A stretch of 64,000 bases of DNA from BPGL01 sp035463115 (GTDB lineage: Bacteria; Actinomycetota; UBA4738; HRBIN12): positions 1 to 64,000 of the forward strand of contig DATHTO010000020.1 of the NCBI GenBank assembly GCA_035463115.1. The letters run 5' to 3'. Of this stretch, positions 15,394-24,995 are shown in pieces. Position 1 is the stretch's first letter, and every line of letters starts with the position of its first letter. Below the pieces are notes generated by a model. The model saw only the letters and a list, made by a program, of their open reading frames with translations, ran no database searches and was not told where the DNA came from. The position numbers and the translations under genes are program-made.

Positions 15394-16427
15394 GGCGTCA
15401 GGATCACCTTCGTCGCCTCGCGACGATCGAACAGTTCGTAGCCGCGCTGCGCCTCGTCGAGCGCCAGTCGATGCGAGACGAGCACCGTCGGATCGAGGCG
15501 CCCGGTCGCGACGTCGTCCATCGTCGCATCCCAATGCGCGTGGATCGGGCAGACACCGGCGAACCGGAGGTCGAGGCCGCGGATCCAGTACGTCCCCAGT
15601 TGCAGGTCGATCGTCTCCCCCGCGTACATCCCCGCCACCACGACCCTGCCGCCGCGCCTCGTGACGTCGACGGCGGTGGCGAACGCCGACGGAGACCCGA
15701 CGGCGTCGATCGCCACATCGGCGCCGCGGTCACCCGTCACGGACGCCAGCGCCATCTGCGGGTTGCGCCGGTCGACGTGGACCGGTGCGGCGCCCCAGCC
15801 CTCCGCTGCTGCGAGACGAGCGTCCTCACGGTCCAGCGCCACGACCGCGGCGCCCGTCCGGACGAGCGCTTGGGCGACGAGAAGCCCCACCGGCCCTGCC
15901 CCGACGACGGCAACCGTCTCGTCGGCCGTTGGGGCGGCGAGACCCGCGACGTAGCGCGCGGTCGTCGCGATGTCCGCGACGAACACGGCACGCTCGTCGT
16001 CGACCTCGTCGGGGATGGCGAGCAGGTTGACGTCGGCGTGGGGCACGCGGAGGCGTTCCGCCTGCGTGCCGGGGAGCTCGCCGCCGAACAGCCCCGTCCC
16101 GAAGATCGCCGCCTCGTCGCAGAGCGCCGACCGCCCGTTGCGGCAGAACCAGCACGCGCCGCACGCGACGGTGAACGAGGCGACCACCCGGTCGCCCGGA
16201 CGGAACCGCGTCACCCGCGGACCGACGTCCTCGACGACGCCGACGGCCTCGTGGCCCATCGGCTCCCCCGGATACAAGGGCGCCTTGCCGTGGAAGAAGT
16301 GCATGTCGGAGCCGCAGATCGCGGCGCGGGTCACGCCGATCAGGGCGTCGTCGTCGCGTTCGAGCGTCGGATCGGGAACGTCGTCGACGCGGACCTGCCC
16401 GACGTCGGCATACACGACCGCGCGCAC
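15390..16427 (-). CDS. zinc-dependent alcohol dehydrogenase (MDR family)
   Basis: 345 residues. Catalytic zinc ligands Cys38 (ICGSD), His59 and Glu60 (GHEAVG); structural zinc cysteines Cys89, Cys92, Cys95 and Cys103; NAD(P)-binding VVGAGPVGLLVAQ (about 173-185) followed by the acidic DREDAR loop, which suggests NAD. It has the general pattern of the threonine/sorbitol/formaldehyde dehydrogenase branch. The substrate is not readable. Ribosome site GAGGAGG lies just before the start codon. It is flanked by two SCP2-type lipid-binding proteins (13 bp after one, overlapping the other), which points to a hydrophobic alcohol or aldehyde as substrate (inference). Confidence 0.88.
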   Translation of the reverse strand: MRAVVYADVGQVRVDDVPDPTLERDDDALIGVTRAAICGSDMHFFHGKAPLYPGEPMGHEAVGVVEDVGPRVTRFRPGDRVVASFTVACGACWFCRNGRSALCDEAAIFGTGLFGGELPGTQAERLRVPHADVNLLAIPDEVDDERAVFVADIATTARYVAGLAAPTADETVAVVGAGPVGLLVAQALVRTGAAVVALDREDARLAAAEGWGAAPVHVDRRNPQMALASVTGDRGADVAIDAVGSPSAFATAVDVTRRGGRVVVAGMYAGETIDLQLGTYWIRGLDLRFAGVCPIHAHWDATMDDVATGRLDPTVLVSHRLALDEAQRGYELFDRREATKVILTP

Positions 16428-16440
16428 GGTCCCCTCCTCG

Positions 16441-16884
16441 TCAGTCCTCGTCCGGGAACTCGGTCGGCACCTCGCCGGTCAGCCGGACGAGCTCGTTCGC
16501 GGCGCGGACCTGCCGGACGATCGTCGGAAGGTCGCCCCGCACCCGCAGCTTGCCCTGCATCATCGCGCGGATCGGGTCCAGGTCGCCGAGCACCACGTCC
16601 TTCCATCGGCTGTAGGGCGCCGCGAGCACGTACGCGCACGCGGGGCCGTCCTCGGCGGCGATCGGGCCGCCGGCACGGCAGGCGCCGTGCCACAGGTCGA
16701 GCCGCGCCCACACGTCGTCGGGAACGTTCCGGTCGGGCTCGGCCTCGACGAGGAAGGCGATGTCCCCCTCCCAGTCCTTCGCGGCCTCCCGATACTCCGA
16801 GGAACCGTTGATCAGGCCGGCGAACGCATCGAACCACTCCTGGCTGAGGAACGCCGCCATCAACGACCCGGGCGGCTCAGCCAC
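16441..16884 (-). CDS. SCP2 sterol-carrier-domain protein
   Basis: 147 residues. FLSQEWFDAFAGLINGSSEYREAAKDWEGD (N-terminal part, in pieces) and the closing QGKLRVRGDLPTIVRQVRAANELV segment are characteristic of stand-alone SCP2 proteins, which bind acyl-CoA or other lipids in a hydrophobic tunnel. The middle (LWHGACRAGG..ACAYVLAAPYSRWKDVVLGDLDPI) fits the same family. The GTG start at 16884 overlaps the CPBP stop by 8 bp and has a GGGGGTGG stretch in front; ATG 16860 (residue 9) is the alternative. It lies in the murA operon upstream of the dehydrogenase. Confidence 0.8.
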   Translation of the reverse strand: MAEPPGSLMAAFLSQEWFDAFAGLINGSSEYREAAKDWEGDIAFLVEAEPDRNVPDDVWARLDLWHGACRAGGPIAAEDGPACAYVLAAPYSRWKDVVLGDLDPIRAMMQGKLRVRGDLPTIVRQVRAANELVRLTGEVPTEFPDED

Positions 16885-17680
16885 CCACCCCCGACAGGAT
16901 CAACACGAGCCCGATCGCGTTGAAGACCATGTGCGCGGCGATCGGTGCGAGCAGGCTCTGACGCCGCTCGTAGATCCACGCGAGCCCGATGCCGGTGGCG
17001 GTCATCACGATCGGCAGGACGAGCGCGTCGGCGAGCGCCTCGTCGACCGGCAGATGCACGAGACCGAACACCACGCCGCTGATGACCGCAGCCGGCCAGA
17101 AGCCGCGCCGGTCGGCCAACCCTCGGAACAGCACGCCTCGGAAGAAGAACTCCTCGGCGATCGGGGCGATCGCGAAGCCGTAGACCACCGCGAGCACGCG
17201 GCCGGCACCCGTCAGGTCGGGCGCGAGCTGGTCGGGCGTGTCGACCGGCCCGCCCGCGACCGTCTCGAGCAGCACGACGACGACGAGGGCGACGCCGAGC
17301 GCCACGATCGGATAGAGGATCAGCCCTGCGACGGCTCCCCACGCGGCGTCGCGCCAGCCCACGCGGCCGGCCCGGATCCCCATGGCGGCCTGCCAGGCGG
17401 GGTGACGGATCCGCAGCCAGAGCCACAGGAGCCCGACGGTGACGAGGGCGACCACGCCGGAGATCAGGAGGACGTCGGCGTCGGCGCCACCGGACATGTC
17501 GCCGGGATCGAGGAGCGCCGAGAGCAGCGGGTACACGACGACGCCGCCCACGACGACGTTCGCGAGGAGCCAGATGCCGAGACCCTCGAGACCGCTCCAG
17601 GTGGCCTTCGGGCGCCCGTCCCGAACGTCGCCACGCGGCGCCGCGTCCACGTCCGGACGCGGCGGGACCGGCAGGCTCAC
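16877..17680 (-). CDS. CPBP-family intramembrane glutamic endopeptidase (Abi/RCE1 type)
   Basis: 267 residues, about seven or eight membrane helices. The family motifs are clear: APIAEEFFFRGVLFRGL (EExxxR), FGLVHLPVDEA and the C-terminal PIAAHMVFNAIGL (HxxxN). These proteins act as membrane proteases (RCE1-like) or bacteriocin self-immunity factors; the substrate is unknown. The start GTG 17680 overlaps the murA stop (GTGA), so translation is coupled to cell-wall synthesis. The operon therefore carries two unrelated intramembrane proteases, this one and PrsW. Confidence 0.88.
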   Translation of the reverse strand: MSLPVPPRPDVDAAPRGDVRDGRPKATWSGLEGLGIWLLANVVVGGVVVYPLLSALLDPGDMSGGADADVLLISGVVALVTVGLLWLWLRIRHPAWQAAMGIRAGRVGWRDAAWGAVAGLILYPIVALGVALVVVVLLETVAGGPVDTPDQLAPDLTGAGRVLAVVYGFAIAPIAEEFFFRGVLFRGLADRRGFWPAAVISGVVFGLVHLPVDEALADALVLPIVMTATGIGLAWIYERRQSLLAPIAAHMVFNAIGLVLILSGVGG

Positions 17681-18969
17681 CAGGTCTCCGCGGGATCGGG
17701 CACGAGCAGCGCGCCGCCTTCGCGGCGGACCTCGGCCCCGAGGCACGTGAGCTTCTCTTCGAGGTCCTCGTAGCCGCGATCGACGTGGTAGAGATCGGCG
17801 ATCTCGGTGACGCCGTCGGCACACAGGGCCGCGATCACCATCGCGGCGCCGGCGCGGATGTCGAGCGCTCGGACCGGCGCGGCCGACAGGCGGGGAACGC
17901 CGCGCACGACCGCGTGGTGGCCCTCGGTCCGGATGTCGGCCCCCATGCGCCGGAGCTCGTCGACGTACAGGAAGCGTCCCTCGAACACGTTCTCGGTCGC
18001 GATCGCGGTGCCTTCGGCGACCGACAGCATCGCGAGCAGGATCGGCTGGAAGTCCGTCGCGAGCCCCGGATACGGCAGCGTGACGAAGTCGACGGCGCGC
18101 GGACGGACGTCCTGTCGCACGCGGAGGCCGTCGAAGGTCACGGAGATGTCGGCGCCGGCGTCGGCCAGCTTCGAGAGCAACAGCTCGAGGTGCTCGGGGC
18201 GGGCTTCCGCGAGCGTGACGTCGCCCAGGGTGGCGACCGCCGCGGTCGCCCAGGTCCCTGCCTCGATCCGGTCGGGCATCGCACGGAACGACGTCGGCGC
18301 GAACGAATCGACGCCCTCGACCTCGATCGTGCTCGTGCCGGCGCCTCCGATGCGGGCGCCGAGCTGGATGAGGAATGCCGCGATGTCGGCGATCTCGGGC
18401 TCGCGCGCGGCGTTGTCGATCACCGTCGTGCCGCGCGCGGCCACGGCCGCCATCATGAGGTTCTCCGTCGCGCCGACGCTCGGATAGTCGAGGGTGAGCG
18501 CGGCGCCGCGCAGGCCGTGCGGCGCCGTCGCCTCGACGAACCCATGCTCGAGCGTCACGGTCGCGCCCATCCGTTCGAGACCCGCGAGGTGCAGGTCGAT
18601 CGGACGGCTGCCGATCTCGTCGCCGCCGGGCATCGCGACACGAGCGCGACCGCATCGAGCGAGGAGCGGACCGAGGACGACGATCGAGGCGCGCATCCGA
18701 CGGACCAGTTCGTACGGCGCCTCGATCGCCCCGACGTCCGTCGCGTCGATCGTGACGCCTCCTGCGCCGTCCCACGACACCCCGACGCCGAGCTCCTCGA
18801 GGACGTTGCCCATGAGCGAGCAGTCGATGATCCGAGGCACGTTGCGAAGCTCCGTCCGGCCGGGCGCCAGCACGGACCCCGCCATCAGCTTCAGCGCGGC
18901 GTTCTTGGCGCCCGCGATGCGAACGGCGCCGTCGAGCCTCGCGCCCCCGGTCACGAGCAGGCGGTCCAT
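17677..18969 (-). CDS. murA: UDP-N-acetylglucosamine 1-carboxyvinyltransferase MurA (Asp in place of active-site Cys)
   Basis: 430 residues. First committed step of peptidoglycan synthesis: transfers enolpyruvate from PEP to UDP-GlcNAc. Substrate residues Lys22 and Asn23 (GAKNAALK) are present, with PSVGATENLMMAA and the C-terminal EEKLTCLGAE intact. The residue that is Cys115 in E. coli and is alkylated by fosfomycin is Asp117 here (MPGGDEIGSRPIDLHL), as in Mycobacterium tuberculosis. The enzyme should be active but intrinsically fosfomycin-resistant. A TACGAT box lies 9 nt before the ATG. It follows the atp operon, as in many actinobacteria, and leads a seven-gene operon. 18970-19051 otherwise shows only a weak repeat. 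Confidence 0.96.
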   Translation of the reverse strand: MDRLLVTGGARLDGAVRIAGAKNAALKLMAGSVLAPGRTELRNVPRIIDCSLMGNVLEELGVGVSWDGAGGVTIDATDVGAIEAPYELVRRMRASIVVLGPLLARCGRARVAMPGGDEIGSRPIDLHLAGLERMGATVTLEHGFVEATAPHGLRGAALTLDYPSVGATENLMMAAVAARGTTVIDNAAREPEIADIAAFLIQLGARIGGAGTSTIEVEGVDSFAPTSFRAMPDRIEAGTWATAAVATLGDVTLAEARPEHLELLLSKLADAGADISVTFDGLRVRQDVRPRAVDFVTLPYPGLATDFQPILLAMLSVAEGTAIATENVFEGRFLYVDELRRMGADIRTEGHHAVVRGVPRLSAAPVRALDIRAGAAMVIAALCADGVTEIADLYHVDRGYEDLEEKLTCLGAEVRREGGALLVPDPAETW

Positions 18970-19051
18970 CAGGGCCCCATCGTAGGCCGTTGCGTCGCCC
19001 CGGTCGCGCAGGGAGCGTGCGTATGGACGGCGTTCACGGTCGCGCCGGCCG

Positions 19052-19462
19052 TCACCCGGCGATCGCGAGGCGCGCGTTCGCCTTGTCGAGCTCGCGTTGG
19101 AGCCGCTCGCGCTCGTCCGGCTCGAGCCCGTCGCGCGCGTCGAGGCGATCGCTCGCCTCGCTCGCGCGCTGACGTGCCGCTGCCACGTCGACCTCCGACG
19201 CGAGCTCGGCCCCGTCGGCCAGGACGTCGGCGCGGGTCGTCCCTTCCTCGGTCGAGACGTGCAGGAACCCGCCGTCGATCACGACGACCTCCTCGCCGCG
19301 CTCGGTGTGGACGCGCAGCGCTCCGACGTCGAGACGCACGAGCAGCGGCGCGTGCCCGTTCATGATGCCGACCTCGCCGTCGGTGCCGCGGGCGACGAGC
19401 AGGCGCGCCTCACCCGACCACAGCTCGCGCTCCGGCGTGACGACGTGGACCTCGAGCGCCAC
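19052..19462 (-). CDS. atpC: F1 ATP synthase subunit epsilon
   Basis: 136 residues, the usual size. The N-terminal beta-sandwich (about 1-85) has VVTPERELWSGEARLLVARGTDGEVGIMNGHAPLL (in pieces) and the closing GGFLHVS strand. The C-terminal helical hairpin (about 88-136) is full length, so the inhibitory conformation described for bacterial epsilon is possible. The start is GTG 19462, with GGAGG in the end of atpD serving as ribosome site. It is the last gene of the atp operon. Confidence 0.93.
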   Translation of the reverse strand: MALEVHVVTPERELWSGEARLLVARGTDGEVGIMNGHAPLLVRLDVGALRVHTERGEEVVVIDGGFLHVSTEEGTTRADVLADGAELASEVDVAAARQRASEASDRLDARDGLEPDERERLQRELDKANARLAIAG

Positions 19463-19465
19463 GGG

Positions 19466-20904
<1,439 letters not shown>

Positions 20905-20908
<4 letters not shown>

Positions 20909-21798
20909 TCTCCCGATGCTGCCGACAGGGCCTCGGACCCGCCGACGATCTCGCTGATCTCCGTCGTGATCTCGTCCTGGCGGGCTCGGTTCGCCTGCCG
21001 GGTGAGCACCTTGATGATCTCTTCCGCGTTGTCGGTCGCCGCCTTCATCGCGCGCCGCCGTGACGCGTTCTCCGACGCCGCCGACTCGAGGAGCGCCGCG
21101 TACACCTTCGTGATGAGGTACTGCGGGAGCAGGTGGTCCAGGATCTGCGCGGGCGACGGCTCGAAGAGGTACTCGGCGTGCGGCCGTCCGCGCTCGCCGG
21201 CGACCTCGTGATGCGCGATCGGCAGGAAGCGCTGGGACGTCGCGCGAAGGGTGAACGCCGACCGGAAGTCGGTGTACGCGGCGTGGAGCTCGTCGATGTT
21301 CCGCTCGGCGAAGTCGTGGATCAGCCGGCGGCCGATCTCCTCGGCCGGCTCGTACGTCGGCACCTCGCTGATCCCCTGCCAGTCGGCCGCGATCGCCTGC
21401 CCGCGGAACCGGAAGTACCCCACGCCCTTCTTCCCGACCACGTAGACGACCGGGTCGAGGTCGCGCCGCCGCGTGTCACCCAGGATGCCCTCGGCGATCT
21501 TGAGGACGTTCGTGTTGTACGCCCCGGCGAGCCCACGGTCGCTCGTGATCACCAGGACGCCGACCCGCTGCGGCTCGTCGCGCTCCTCGAGCAACGGGTG
21601 CTGGACCGCGCCGCCGGCCTGCGCGGCGAGGTCCTCCATCGCCCGCGTCAGCTGGATCGCGTACGGGCGCGACGCCTCGACCCGCTGCTGCGCCTTGAGG
21701 ATCCGCGACGACGCGATCAGCTCCATCGCTCGGGTGATCTTCTTCGTCGACTGGACCGATCGGATCCGTCGACGGACGACACGGAGCTTCGCGCCCAT
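20905..21798 (-). CDS. atpG: F1 ATP synthase subunit gamma
   Basis: 297 residues; the central rotor shaft. The N-terminal helix KLRVVRRRIRSVQSTKKITRAMELIASS (in pieces) and the C-terminal helix MKAATDNAEEIIKVLTRQANRARQDEITTEISEIVGG are the two coiled-coil strands. The central Rossmann-like part contains VLVITSDRGLAGAYNTNVLK. Its C-terminal tail (SEALSAASGE) is short. 3 nt separate it from atpA, and it overlaps atpD by 4 bp. Confidence 0.96.
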
Positions 21799-21801
21799 CG
21801 G

Positions 21802-23568
21802 CTAGCCCGGCGGCGGCGCGTCGGTGTCGCCGGCCGGGCCCGCCGTCTCCCGCGTCTGCCTCTGCGCCTCGGTCTGGGATCCGGCGACCACGGTCGCGGC
21901 GCCTCCGCCGTCGCTCTGCGGCACGGTGTCGTCGGCGTCGTCGTCGACGGACGACATGCGATCCCAGCCGACGTCAGCACGGACCTCGTCGGGACCGGTG
22001 CCTCCGCCGAGCGCCGCGGCCGAGCCCGCGTCGGCGTCCGACGGGACGAACGTGGTCTTGTACTCCGCGATCGCGGACTTCAGCTTCTCCTCGGTCTCGT
22101 CCGACAGGTCGCCGGTCTCCTTGATCGTCGTGAGGACCTCGGAGGCGCGCGTCTCGACGAACGAGAGGAAGCCGTCCATGAAGCGCTTCGCGTCGTCGAC
22201 CGGATACTCGTCGAGGTGGCCGCCCGTCACCGTGTAGACGGCGACGACCTGCCGCTCGACGGGTTGCGGTTCGTACTGCCGCTGCTTGAGGATCTCGACG
22301 ACGCGAGCGCCTCGGGCGAGCTGCTGCTGGGACGCCTTGTCGAGCTCGGAACCGAGCTGCGCGAACGCCTCGAGCGCACGGTACTGCGCGAGGTCGATCC
22401 GCAGCCGCCCTGCGACCTTCTTCATCGCCTTGATCTGAGCGGCGCCACCGACGCGTGACACCGAGATGCCGACGTTGATCACCGGCCGCACACCCGAGAA
22501 GAAGAGCTCCGGCTCGAGGTAGATCTGCCCGTCGGTGATCGAGATCACGTTCGTCGGGATGTACGCGGAGACGTCGCCGCCCTTCGTCTCGATGATCGGA
22601 AGGGCGGTGAGCGATCCGCCGCCGAGCTCGTCGGACAGTTTCGCGGCGCGCTCGAGCAGCCGTGAGTGGAGGTAGAACACGTCGCCGGGGTACGCCTCGC
22701 GGCCGGGAGGACGCCGCAGCAGCAGCGACAGCGTGCGGTACGCCGTCGCCTGCTTCGACAGGTCGTCGTAGACCACCAGCGCAGCCTCGCCGTTGTACAT
22801 CCAGTGCGCGCCGAGCGCCGCGCCCGCGTAGGGCGCGAGGTACTGGAACGGCGCGGGATCCGACGCGGCGGCGTTCACGATCACGGTGTAGTCGAGCGCG
22901 CCGTTCTCACGGAGGGTCTCGACGACCTCCGCGACGGTCGAGGCCTTCTGTCCGACCGCGACGTAGATGCACTTCACCGCGCGGTCGGTCCCCCAGTTCT
23001 CGCGCTGGGCGATGATCGCGTCGATCGCGACGGCCGTCTTGCCGGTCTGACGGTCGCCGATGATGAGCTGGCGCTGGCCTCGCCCGATCGCGGTCATCGC
23101 GTCGATCGCGGTGATGCCCGTGTAGAGCGGTTCCTTCACGGGCTGCCGCGACACCACGTTCGGCGCCTGCACCTCCAGGTTCCGTGTCTCGGTCGACGCG
23201 ATCGAGCCTCTGCCGTCGAGCGGACGACCGAGGGCGTCGACGACGCGGCCGAGGAAGCCGTCGCCGACCGGCACCGACAGGATCGTCCCGGTCTGCTTGA
23301 CCGGGTCGCCCTCCTCGATGTGGGACGCCTCACCGAGGATGATGCAGCCGATCTGGTCCTCCTCGAGGTTCAGCGCGACGCCGAGGATCCCGCCGGGGAA
23401 CTCGAGGAGCTCGTTCGCCATGGCGCGCGGGAGCCCCTGGACGCGGGCGATCCCGTCACCGGTCTCGACGACCCGACCGACCTCTTCACGGTCGACCGAC
23501 GGCGTGTAGCTCTCGACGTTCCGACGGAGCGCATCGGCGATCTTCTGCGGGTCCAGGTCCAATGCCAT
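21802..23568 (-). CDS. atpA: F1 ATP synthase subunit alpha with long acidic C-terminal extension
   Basis: 588 residues, against 510-550 in most bacteria. The family core is complete: EVGRVVETGDGIARVQGLPRAM near the N-terminus, non-catalytic P-loop GDRQTGKTA, and ISVSRVGGAAQIKAMKKVAG with the conserved arginine. After the core ends near residue 520 (IAEYKTTFVP) comes a tail of about 65 residues rich in Asp, Gly, Ala and Thr, with no predicted fold. Mycobacterial alpha has a shorter extension that damps ATP hydrolysis; this one is about twice as long, and whether it has that role is inference. It lies between atpH (8 nt) and atpG (3 nt). Confidence 0.96.
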   Translation of the reverse strand: MALDLDPQKIADALRRNVESYTPSVDREEVGRVVETGDGIARVQGLPRAMANELLEFPGGILGVALNLEEDQIGCIILGEASHIEEGDPVKQTGTILSVPVGDGFLGRVVDALGRPLDGRGSIASTETRNLEVQAPNVVSRQPVKEPLYTGITAIDAMTAIGRGQRQLIIGDRQTGKTAVAIDAIIAQRENWGTDRAVKCIYVAVGQKASTVAEVVETLRENGALDYTVIVNAAASDPAPFQYLAPYAGAALGAHWMYNGEAALVVYDDLSKQATAYRTLSLLLRRPPGREAYPGDVFYLHSRLLERAAKLSDELGGGSLTALPIIETKGGDVSAYIPTNVISITDGQIYLEPELFFSGVRPVINVGISVSRVGGAAQIKAMKKVAGRLRIDLAQYRALEAFAQLGSELDKASQQQLARGARVVEILKQRQYEPQPVERQVVAVYTVTGGHLDEYPVDDAKRFMDGFLSFVETRASEVLTTIKETGDLSDETEEKLKSAIAEYKTTFVPSDADAGSAAALGGGTGPDEVRADVGWDRMSSVDDDADDTVPQSDGGGAATVVAGSQTEAQRQTRETAGPAGDTDAPPPG

Positions 23569-23576
23569 CGTCTGCC

Positions 23577-24134
23577 TCAGCTCCCGAGTACCTGCGTCGC
23601 GTCCTCGAGCCGGCTCGCGACCGAGCCGTCGAAGACTTCGTCACCGACACGGGCGACGACGCCGCCCACCACCGTCGGGTCCACCACGATCTTCACCTCG
23701 ACCTGCTTGCCCGTCGCGCGCGACAGCGCCTCGGTCAACCGCGCACGCTGCGCGTCCGACAGCGGAACCGCGCTCCGCACCTCGGCGACCTCGCGCTGGC
23801 GCTGCTCGGCCGCGATCTGCGTCACCCGCTCGGCGATCTTCGTCAGGTCCCGGGCGCGATCGGCCTGGATCAGGAACGACACGAGAGCCACCGTCGTCGG
23901 GTGCGCCCGCTCGCCGAGCACGTCGCGGACGAGCTCGACCCGGTTCTCGACCGGAAGAGCCCGGTTGCCGATCGCCTCCCGGAGCTGCGCGTTCGCGTCG
24001 ACCGCCTTCGCGAAGGCGAACAGCTCGTCCTCGATCGTGCCGAGGGCGCCTTCGGCCTGCGCGACCGCGACGGCGGCCGCGGCGTACCCGCCGACGCGAT
24101 CGTCGCTTCCGAAGAGACGGTCGAGCACGCCCAC
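23577..24134 (-). CDS. atpH: F1 ATP synthase subunit delta
   Basis: 185 residues. The peripheral-stalk OSCP/delta family: helical N-terminal domain (about 12-115) starting DRVGGYAAAAVAVAQAEGALG, then the C-terminal half with SAVPLSDAQRARLTEALSRATGKQVEVKIVVDPTVVGGVVARVGD (in pieces) and the conserved DGSVASRLE end. It is separate from subunit b, unlike the fused b-delta protein of mycobacteria. 4 nt after atpF. Confidence 0.93.
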   Translation of the reverse strand: MGVLDRLFGSDDRVGGYAAAAVAVAQAEGALGTIEDELFAFAKAVDANAQLREAIGNRALPVENRVELVRDVLGERAHPTTVALVSFLIQADRARDLTKIAERVTQIAAEQRQREVAEVRSAVPLSDAQRARLTEALSRATGKQVEVKIVVDPTVVGGVVARVGDEVFDGSVASRLEDATQVLGS

Positions 24135-24138
24135 CGGG

Positions 24139-24714
24139 TCAGCCCCGTCCGTTCGTGCCGGTCGACGCGACCTCGTCGATGTAGTCGTCGATCAGGCGCT
24201 CGTGCGTCGTGCGGTCGAGGGACTGCCCGACGACGCGCCCGGCGAGCTCCACCGCGATGTCGCCCACCTGCGCGCGCAGTTCCTGGAAGACGCGATCGCG
24301 TTCGGCGCGGATCTCGTCCTGCGCTCTCGCCACGGTCGCCTGCGCCTCTTCCTCGGCCTTGGCCTGGACGTCACGGCGGAGCTGTTCCGCCGTCTTCCGG
24401 GCCTCCTCGATGATGCGGTTGGCCTCGTCGCGGGCGCCGGCCAGCTGCTCGCGGTACTCCGAGAGGACCGTGTCGGCTTCGGAACGCGTCTGCTCCGCGC
24501 GCTCCATCTCGCCCTGGATCCTCGCCGTACGCTCGGCGAGCATCGTGTTGAGCGCCGGGAACGCGAACTTCGCGAGGACGCCGAAGACGATCAGGAACGC
24601 CACACCGCCGAAGATGATCTCGGCGATGTCGGGCAGGATCGGGTTCTCCGGTCCCGCCACCTCCTCGGCCTCGGTCGCCGCGAGGAGCGCGAGCGATGCG
24701 ATCGTGCTCAGCAT
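24139..24714 (-). CDS. atpF: F0 ATP synthase subunit b
   Basis: 191 residues. A short leader with NPILPDIAEIIFGG, one membrane helix (about 32-52), then a long heptad-rich coiled coil of Glu, Arg, Ala and Gln to about residue 165. It forms the peripheral stalk that holds alpha-beta still against the rotor. The N-terminus has a stretch (MLSTIASLALLAATEAEEVAGPE, in pieces) that resembles the extra N-terminal segment of actinobacterial b subunits. Only one b gene is present, so the stalk would be a homodimer. Confidence 0.93.
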   Translation of the reverse strand: MLSTIASLALLAATEAEEVAGPENPILPDIAEIIFGGVAFLIVFGVLAKFAFPALNTMLAERTARIQGEMERAEQTRSEADTVLSEYREQLAGARDEANRIIEEARKTAEQLRRDVQAKAEEEAQATVARAQDEIRAERDRVFQELRAQVGDIAVELAGRVVGQSLDRTTHERLIDDYIDEVASTGTNGRG

Positions 24715-24724
24715 CGACGCCTCC

Positions 24725-24979
24725 TCAGCTGACGATGAAGCTCAGGACGAAGCCGAACAGCGCGAGCGCCTCGACGAACGCGATCCCGAGGAACATCGTC
24801 GTGCGCACCATCCCGGCCGCCTCGGGCTGGCGGGCCATCGCCTCGACGGCCTTGCCGACGAGGAAGCCGATGCCGATGCCGGGCCCGATCGCGGCCAAGC
24901 CGTAGACGAGGCCCTTCCCGATCGGCACGCCGATGTTGACGGCCTCCTCAGCCTGGGCGAGCAGCGCGAGATCTGCCAT
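24725..24979 (-). CDS. atpE: F0 ATP synthase subunit c (proton type)
   Basis: 84 residues, two membrane helices joined by the RQPEAAG loop (50-56). The ion-binding carboxylate is Glu70 in FVEALALFGFVL. The position that is Gln in sodium-binding c rings is Ile37 (GPGIGIGF), and the residue after Glu70 is Ala rather than Ser or Thr, so the ring should carry protons. The first helix has the GxGxG packing motif GPGIGIG. Ribosome site AGGAGG is visible just before the ATG. Confidence 0.96.
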   Translation of the reverse strand: MADLALLAQAEEAVNIGVPIGKGLVYGLAAIGPGIGIGFLVGKAVEAMARQPEAAGMVRTTMFLGIAFVEALALFGFVLSFIVS

Positions 24980-24995
24980 GTTCGTGTTCCTCCTA

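Noticed and set aside
19000..19051. Terminator after atpC
   Set aside because: Only a 6-bp GACGGC/GCCGTC repeat with a 16-nt loop; too weak to report.
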